From Baffinella frigidus (taxonomy: Eukaryota > Cryptophyceae > Cryptomonadales > Baffinellaceae): 11,282 nt of DNA. The notes beneath the pieces are model-generated. The model was not told the origin of the DNA. It made no database searches and saw only the letters and a list, made by a program, of their open reading frames with translations. A program made the translations under genes and the position numbers. Positions 5,001 through 10,900 of this stretch are shown here, in pieces. Every line of letters starts with the position of its first letter. The stretch's first letter is position 1. The stretch covers positions 277,432 to 288,713 of the forward strand of contig MU646796.1 in the NCBI GenBank assembly GCA_026770585.1, read 5' to 3'.

Positions 5001-7120
5001 CCTACGATACTGCGTGTCCTTGTTCGCGAGAAGCCGCTGTAGGGGCAAATAATATTACTCCACAATTTTTTAAATATTAGTACACAAATGTTTTACTATT
5101 ACTTGTATGAACCAACTGTGTAGTAATTTTCGTTGCCGAATCGTGGTGAACTTGAATACTCGGCGGGATTAAATCACCTCGATGGAATCGGCGAGGTGCC
5201 GCGGGAGGAGGATCGCCATCTTGCGCTCGAGCACAGTCCCGTCCTGCGTGAACGTCTTGCTCTGATCCGCCCCGAAGTGTACCCGCCTGCTCCGCACGCT
5301 CCATCTGTTACTTCTTCTTCTTTATGACTCTCAATACAGGTCCTAAATGAGGCCCTCGAGCCTTGAGTTGAGTGACGCAGCCTGCTCCGAACGGTCCATT
5401 TGTCAAGTACGATCTGAGCCTGGACTTTGCGCCGGGTTAGTTTGCTCGGGTTTCGTGGTACTAATTTGTCGAATAGACGGCCCCTGTCTCGGCCCATGTG
5501 TTAGGTAATCCTCAGAACGTGCCACCAACCGTTGACAGAATCCACGCTTCTGATGAGCGAGGCACCCCTGTATTACCTCTGGGCGAGGACTTGTGTAAGT
5601 CTACTGTGGTACCTCACTTGTACAGTCCGTGCAATCTGAGAATGGTCCTGCGCGAACGTCTGGCTTTGATCCGCGCCGAAGTACACCCGCCTGGGTTTAG
5701 GGTTTAGAGTTTAGGGTTCAGGCTTTGGGGTTTAGGGTTCAGGGTTTAGCCTGCTCCACACGGTACATTTTTCAAGAACGTGAACACACTTTTCGAGGTA
5801 AGAATCACCGTCCATATGTTAAGATGTTGCAGGAGTGTTTTTGCGAAAAGACTATTTGAGTCCTGCGCCACGCGATCCACTTGTTTCGAACCTGCACGCA
5901 ATTTTGAGGCCAGGGTTGTGTTGGAGGAGTTGATGTGTGAATTAGTTGTTAAACGACCCGAAATTAGGGTAGTTGAGCCTACGGGTTGCCTACCGTAGGC
6001 CGAGGGGCTCCTAGGACCTGGTCCTGGGAGACCTACCTCCTACGGTAGGCCTGGTCATAGGAGATCCGTAGGCCAAACTACCCTAATTTCGGGTCGTTTC
6101 CCTATGAAAATGCATCGTAAGACTCGCCGAGATGGGACTGGGGCAGAGGTAGGCTGCGTCGCATCTGCCCACCGCACTCGTCTCGCAACCGAGGTTCCTC
6201 ATGTGCACTCCTTCCTTTGCAAGGACAATGCACTGCCAGCCAGGATCGTTCACCGTAAGTCAACAAACCTGATCCTCGGCAGTAAGTTGCCATTTCGTTT
6301 AGATGGACCGGCTCCGGGAGCCGACATTTGACCCAAGGCTGTGGTTTTCAGGGGGAGTTGACTTGGGTGAAATGTTCTGGCTCGGAGTGGAATGTGGACT
6401 CCTTCCGTTGGAAGGAGAATTTAATTTCGGAAGAAGACATAATCTGTCCCGCTATCTTAGGCTTTCGACGCCGAAGCTAAAGGTAGATATACTGTTTTAG
6501 GCATGAACAGAAGGCTTCAAATAGCATAGATCAGGATAGATTCTGGTATCTTCCGAGATGAAATTAGCGGAGGGAGGAAGGAAAGGGAAAGGGGGCAGAT
6601 GTGGAGGGCGATGTGGCGCATCCCGGGAATGCACCCAAATCTGCCCCCATCCTCTCTCAAATGGAGGCGCCAACCCTACGGGTGGACACCCGAATTGCAG
6701 CGTCAACCTAATCCGGAATTCCGTGCAGGGAATGGAATGCAGGAATCAGGGCGACGCCGGAATTCGGGCGTCCACCCTATGGTTGTTAAACTCTTTCCGG
6801 AGAGGGATACACCTTTCCGCAAGGTGGCAAGGTCTTGGCAGAGAGACCGGTGCTGATATCAACCTGGCATCCCTCCATCCCCCTCCACGCATGCTATGTT
6901 TCATTATGTTTGTCCAAGATGGGAGGAAGAACCTTCTGTTTGAAGCGCGTGGCGGGCGCTCGGGTTGCTTCACGTTGAAACGCGGGGTGCAGGCGACATT
7001 GCGGTTCCGCCCCGAGTTGTCGGCGGCCGCCTTCAACTCCTCCTCGATGGTCCTCTCCGTGATCACGCAAAGGCGGCGCAAGTTGTCGTCCTGGACATCT
7101 TTCGCAAAAATGTCGAGCAT
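5001..7120 (-). CDS. Gene 1, 5' part: exons 1-7, unknown protein
   Basis: The exons, in transcript order, are 7120-6974, 6232-6173, 5788-5751, 5690-5618, 5419-5382, 5286-5178 and 5036-5001. They join without a stop to 501 nt (167 codons). Exon 1 starts MLDIFAKDVQDDNLRRLC and has a charged helix (TERTIEEELKAAADN) before donor AAC|GTGAAG. The frame is open upstream of this ATG, so a further 5' exon is possible. Exons 3-4 and 5-6 are a duplicated two-exon module sharing VL(D/E)K-TV-SR and FGADQS-TF-QD. Two donors in this part are GC (after exons 3 and 5). Exon 7 reads RLLANKDTQYRR. The family is not recognised. Exon 2 is the least certain because its donor was chosen by phase. Confidence 0.55.
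5178..5419 (-). CDS. Gene 1 exons 5 and 6: module copy 2
   Basis: Exon 5 (5419-5382, 38 nt, the same length as exon 3) reads AQIVLDKWTVRS plus a split Arg. Exon 6 (5286-5178, 109 nt) reads RVHFGADQSKTFTQDG, then VLERKMAILLPRHLADSIE, with donor GAG|GTGATT. The intron is bounded by near-identical direct repeats ending GGAGCAGGC. The module adds 147 nt, in frame. Exon 6 is among the best coding signals of gene 1. Confidence 0.6.
5618..5788 (-). CDS. Gene 1 exons 3 and 4: module copy 1 with a 60-nt telomere-like intron
   Basis: Exon 3 (5788-5751, 38 nt) reads CVHVLEKCTVWS plus a split Arg codon. Exon 4 (5690-5618, 73 nt) reads RVYFGADQSQTFAQD and continues to donor CAA|GTGAGG. The intron 5750-5691 begins AG|GCTAAACCC and ends AACCCAG|GCGGG and contains only telomere-like units. 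The pair adds 111 nt, in frame. Confidence 0.57.
5691..5750 (-). repeat. Intron made only of telomere-like repeats
   Basis: Sixty bases, in sense orientation GCTAAACCCTGAACCC to CCTAAACCCAG, flanked on both sides by CAGG. The paralogous sequence at 5281-5296 reads straight through (GGAGCAGGCGGGTACAC). The array therefore looks like an insertion with a 4-base duplication that supplies GC-AG borders. Confidence 0.65.
5951..6099. mobile_element. 149-bp TIR element
   Basis: AAACGACCCGAAATTAGGGT (5951-5970) pairs exactly with the right end up to 6099, and the pairing continues through AGTT. The interior holds two CCTACGGTAGGC-like palindromes and CCTAGGACCTGGTCC. No coding capacity. In the gene 1 intron between exons 2 and 3. 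Confidence 0.75.
6422..6561. mobile_element. F3 TIR element, copy 3
   Basis: 140 bp, ends TAATTTCGGAAGA and TCTTCCGAGATGA, flanked by AATT on both sides. The interior CTTAGGCTTTCGACGCCG matches the 10136 copy. Confidence 0.72.
6974..7120 (-). CDS. Gene 1 exon 1
   Basis: Forty-nine GC3-rich codons from ATG on the minus strand. The helical N-terminal part is followed by NSGRNRNVACTPRFN, with donor AAC|GTGAAG. A competing donor, AAT|GTCGCC, lies eight codons earlier. The overlapping 296-codon plus-strand reading is its antisense shadow and runs into the foldback. Confidence 0.6.
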
Positions 7121-7790
7121 CGCGGCGCAGCGCCCCGCGGGGGCCGTTGGGCAGCGAGCGCCTGGCAGGAAGGCACTCGAGGAGAGGAGATCAGGGCTGT
7201 ATGAGAAGACTCCTGCTACTTGTCCAAGGAATCCAGAAAAACGGTCTTTTTTCTTAAGTCAACACCCACAAAGTTCCAAAAGTGGATCAACTTTGACCGG
7301 AATCGACCACTTTCATAGTATCGGACCCCAGGATGAGTTTTGTAAAGCGACTGCATATACACTTTTGTGGGCAAAACGTCATTTTGCGCCCCTCCAAAAG
7401 AGGCCTTCCGATGTCGCGATGAAAAATCTGAGACCACATTCAAGATAAAAGTTTCAAAACTGTTTCACGAATGTGGGCTCAGAATTCCGGTGGCACTCTT
7501 AATTTTACGAGCCCAGAAATCGAGTTTTCTAGGGGGGCGAGAAATTTCGAGAAATTTGAAGAGTGCCACCGGAATTCTGAGCCCACATTCGTGAAACAGT
7601 TTTGAAACTTTTATCTTGAATGTGGTCTCAGATTTTTCATCGCGACATCGGAAGGCCTCTTTTGGAGGGGCGCAAAATGACGTTTTGCCCACAAAAGTGT
7701 ATATTCAGTCGCTTTACAAAACTCATCCTGGGGTCCGCCACTATTAACTTTCTAAATATCCAGCCGAGTTTTCCTGCTCTTTTGGTCGCG
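7121..7790. promoter_or_regulatory. Divergent promoter region (inferred)
   Basis: 670 bp separate the gene 1 ATG (minus) and the gene 2 ATG (plus). No TATA or initiator motif could be assigned. The segment is dominated by the foldback at 7312-7747, leaving about 190 bp on the gene 1 side and about 43 bp on the gene 2 side. Confidence 0.35.
7312..7747. repeat. 436-bp foldback between the two divergent genes
   Basis: Two arms of about 189 bp (7312-7500 and 7559-7747) are near-perfect reverse complements, with mismatches only near the outer ends and at about 7354/7705. They are separated by a 58-bp loop. The mirror-image readings of the arms are antisense artefacts. It fills most of the 670-bp region between the two ATGs. 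It could be a foldback transposon or a source of hairpin RNA. Confidence 0.85.
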
Positions 7791-7934
7791 ATGTCGAGCG
7801 GGGTGACGCTGGTGGGGCTCCTGGACGCCTCGCGGCTCGAGGAGCACCTCCAGAACCTGAAGCAGGACAAAACTCTGCGCCCGAGAGCCGATGAGCTCAT
7901 CAAAGCCTTCGCTGAGCTGGCCCTCGGCAAGCAG
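7791..7934 (+). CDS. Gene 2 exon 1
   Basis: Forty-eight codons from ATG, phase 0 out, with donor CAG|GTTCAG. Third positions are almost all G or C, and the product has a heptad-like helix (DASRLEEHLQNLKQDK) followed by RADELIKAFAELALG. This is the strongest coding signal on the plus strand. It starts about 43 bp outside the right arm of the 7312-7747 foldback, so its 5' UTR probably abuts that element. Confidence 0.72.
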
Positions 7935-10900
7935 GTTCAGCCTCCCTCTCCCGCGACCACCCATGGCCCAATCGCAGCAAAAAAGATGCACATAGACCCT
8001 GAATCGCGTCCCGGCGGAAGCTTCTGCGGAACGAAACCAGATGCGCCTGGCAAGCGAGCAAGCGCAGCCCATAAGAGATATGCCTCCCTCGCCGGATCCC
8101 CAGGACTTCCTTCGATTTCTAGATTGATTCCTGTCAGGATCCAGCGACCCGTGGGGTTGGGATCATGGGGTCGGGACTGCAGATTTCGAGCACAGGCAGC
8201 TTGATTGGACGGGTGCCTCAAAACATCCGCCTCTGAGGATATCCAGAATCCGACAGAGCCTCCCCCGCCGCCAAATGGAATCCCATTAGTATGTGTCACG
8301 CGAGTATGGTTCTCGTTGCAGACTATGCGCGGTGTGCGCACACCGCGCTGACCCGCATCCCCAAGCACAGAATAAGCAGGCGGAGGTGCTGCTCTCTCTC
8401 GCGGGGCGCGTCGCCGCGCGCCTCGGGTAAATCCGAAACCCTCAACCATACACCCTAAACACCCAACACCCAACCCTAAACCCCAAACCCCAAACCCTAA
8501 ACCCTAAACCCTAAACCCCGATCCTTAAAAAATAAGCCCTGAACCCTGAACCCTGAACCCTAAACCAGGATGGCGCTGGAGGACATGGAAGTCCTGATGG
8601 CGCCGTCGCAGGTACCACTCGAGGCTAGAAATGGGTCTATTTTAAATGTGGGGTTGTTAAATTTAGTACCAGTCACGGGCAGGCGTGGTCACGTTGCGGG
8701 CGGAATTCCGCCCGTAACGTGGCCACACGACGCAAAATGTGTGACAATTACTACAGACCTTTTATTTTTCTTCACTTGTAAACGAATCCCTGTTTTAAAA
8801 TAGTCCCATTTCTAGCCTCGAGTGGTACTACGCCAGCCTGTGCGAGCGGGTTCCTAGCTCTGTCCCACTTCGATTTCGTCTCCCCATCAATTCGTCCCCC
8901 CCAAAATTTCTCAGGTAAATTTTGACACCCCCCCCGTGAAATGTACCCGAGAATTTTTGGGGGAGACGAAATCGAAGTAGGACAGAGCTAGGGTTCGGCT
9001 CTTTCCGAGCGTCCTATTTGACGCCGAACCATCCCAAAAGTAAACAATTCCCTTGTTCCTCAGTGGAATTGACTTTTGGCAACCCCTTCCAAGATTCTGG
9101 CGTGGTACCGCATGCTACCACGCCAGAGTGGAGGAGGGTGTTGATTTTTTAAGCCTTTCTGATAAGGTTCTTTGACTTTGGACAACCACTGCCTTGAGGG
9201 GAAATCGACTTTTGGCAACCCCATTCCAAGAATCTAGCGTGGTAGTTACCTGAGGGAGAGACCTTTATTAAGCTCCTCGAACTTTACCACAGCTCAACCC
9301 CCCCCTACGATATCAAAAGGGGTGTTTACATCAAACGTGTTTGCGTGTGCGCAGCTGCCACGCCAGATTCTTGGAAGGGGTTGCCAAAAGTCAATTTTCC
9401 CTCCAGGCAGTGGTTTTCAAAAGTTGCAAACCCTACCCTGACAGGGTTCAAAAAATTCAACCCCCACCTGCAATCTGGCGTGGTGACCACCCTCCTGCGG
9501 CAAGCGACCTTGATTAACCTCCTCAACCACTTCAACGGAATCGCGATGCGTATTGCGTAAAAAGAGGTCTGGAAAGTAAGGTTCGTGACTGAACGTCACT
9601 CTCGAAACAACCGCAGCTTATCCCCCTGCTGCGGCAAGTGCGCAAGCTCGAGCCGGACAACAAGATGCTGGATTGCACCCTGCACCGCGCGATCCTGCGC
9701 TCGGTCGTTCACGGGGGCGCGCCGGATGGCTGGGAGGAGCCTGGCGGTCAACCCTGCACCCCTCAACCCTGAACCCTAAACCCTAAACCCTAAACCCAAA
9801 CCCCAAGCCCTAAGCCCTAAACCATAAACCATAAACCATACACCATAACCCAAAACCCAAAACCCTAAACCCTAAACCCATAAACCTAAGCCCTAAACCA
9901 TAAACCATAAACCATAAACCATAAACCATAAACCATAAACCATAAACCATAAACCATAAACCATAAACCCCAAACCCAGGGGGCAGGGCTCCGGCTGAGG
10001 CAGCCTCAGCCACAGCACCCACCCTGCATCTAATTTCGGGACATGACATAATCTGAGTGTGTGTGAGGCAGAGAGAGAGAGTGTGTGTGAGAGAGTGTGT
10101 GTGAGAGTGAAAGAGAGAGGGAGAGAGCGTGAGAGGCTATCTTAGGCTTCCGACGCCGAAGATGAGGGTGTATATGCTATGTTAGGCATGCCTAAAATAG
10201 CATCTGGCATGTTCCGAGATGAGATCCCTGAAGCGTAATAAACGCACGTTTCTCTGAACCCGTCAACCCTGAACACTACACCATCAACCCCTGAACCCGA
10301 ATTCTTGAACCGTAATAAACGCACAGGGGGCGGGGCGCCGACAGCCTCTGCCGGCCTATTTTAAGCACTGAACACTAAACACTGATTCCTGAAACGACGC
10401 GTCTGCGGAGAATGGCATGGCACGTGAGTCCAATAAACTCTCCTGAAGCCTGAACCCTGTAAATAAACTCTCACGAACCCTGAACTCTCCTGAACCCTGA
10501 ACTCTCCTGAACCCTGAACCTAACCCGAATTCCTGAACCGTAATAAACGCACAGGGGGCGGGGCGCCGGCAGCGTCTGCGGCGGTGCTCCTCACCTTCCT
10601 TCAGGTCCCGCCACGCCAGATTGGATGTGGGGGTTGATTTTTTTAAACCGTATGAGGATACGGGTGTGAACTTTTGAAAACCTTGCCTTGAAGACGAATT
10701 GACTTTTGGCGACCCCTTCCAAAAATCTGGCGGGGTGTCGCCATCCCAGTAGCGTAGCTTTCATCTTACAAGAGAACTCAACCAGTTCCCTACTCGGCGT
10801 TTTCATTTAATTAGTAGGCCTAATTGAATTTACTTTACCTTAGCTAATTTCTTCTTTTCAACCTCCTAGCGAAGAGGAAGCTAACCTTCCTCCAGGATGC

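Noticed and set aside
6558-7448. Long plus-strand reading frame of 296 codons
   Set aside because: It is antisense to gene 1 exon 1, crosses the F3 end and runs into the foldback. Its composition shows no coding bias and the better GC3 signal is on the other strand.
7367-7692. Two mirror-image frames of 75 codons on opposite strands
   Set aside because: They are identical because they translate the two arms of the foldback; no independent coding evidence.
7937-8473. Minus-strand frame of 178 codons
   Set aside because: Antisense to gene 2 exons 1-2 and through intron 1 and telomere-like repeats; no supporting codon bias or start context.
9898-9967. CRISPR-like array
   Set aside because: Heptamer tandem repeat without spacers, in a eukaryotic intron.
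9810-10049. Minus-strand frame with repeated Gly-Leu-Trp-Phe-Met-Val-Tyr
   Set aside because: A direct translation of the CCATAAA and CCCTAAA repeats; repeat artefact.
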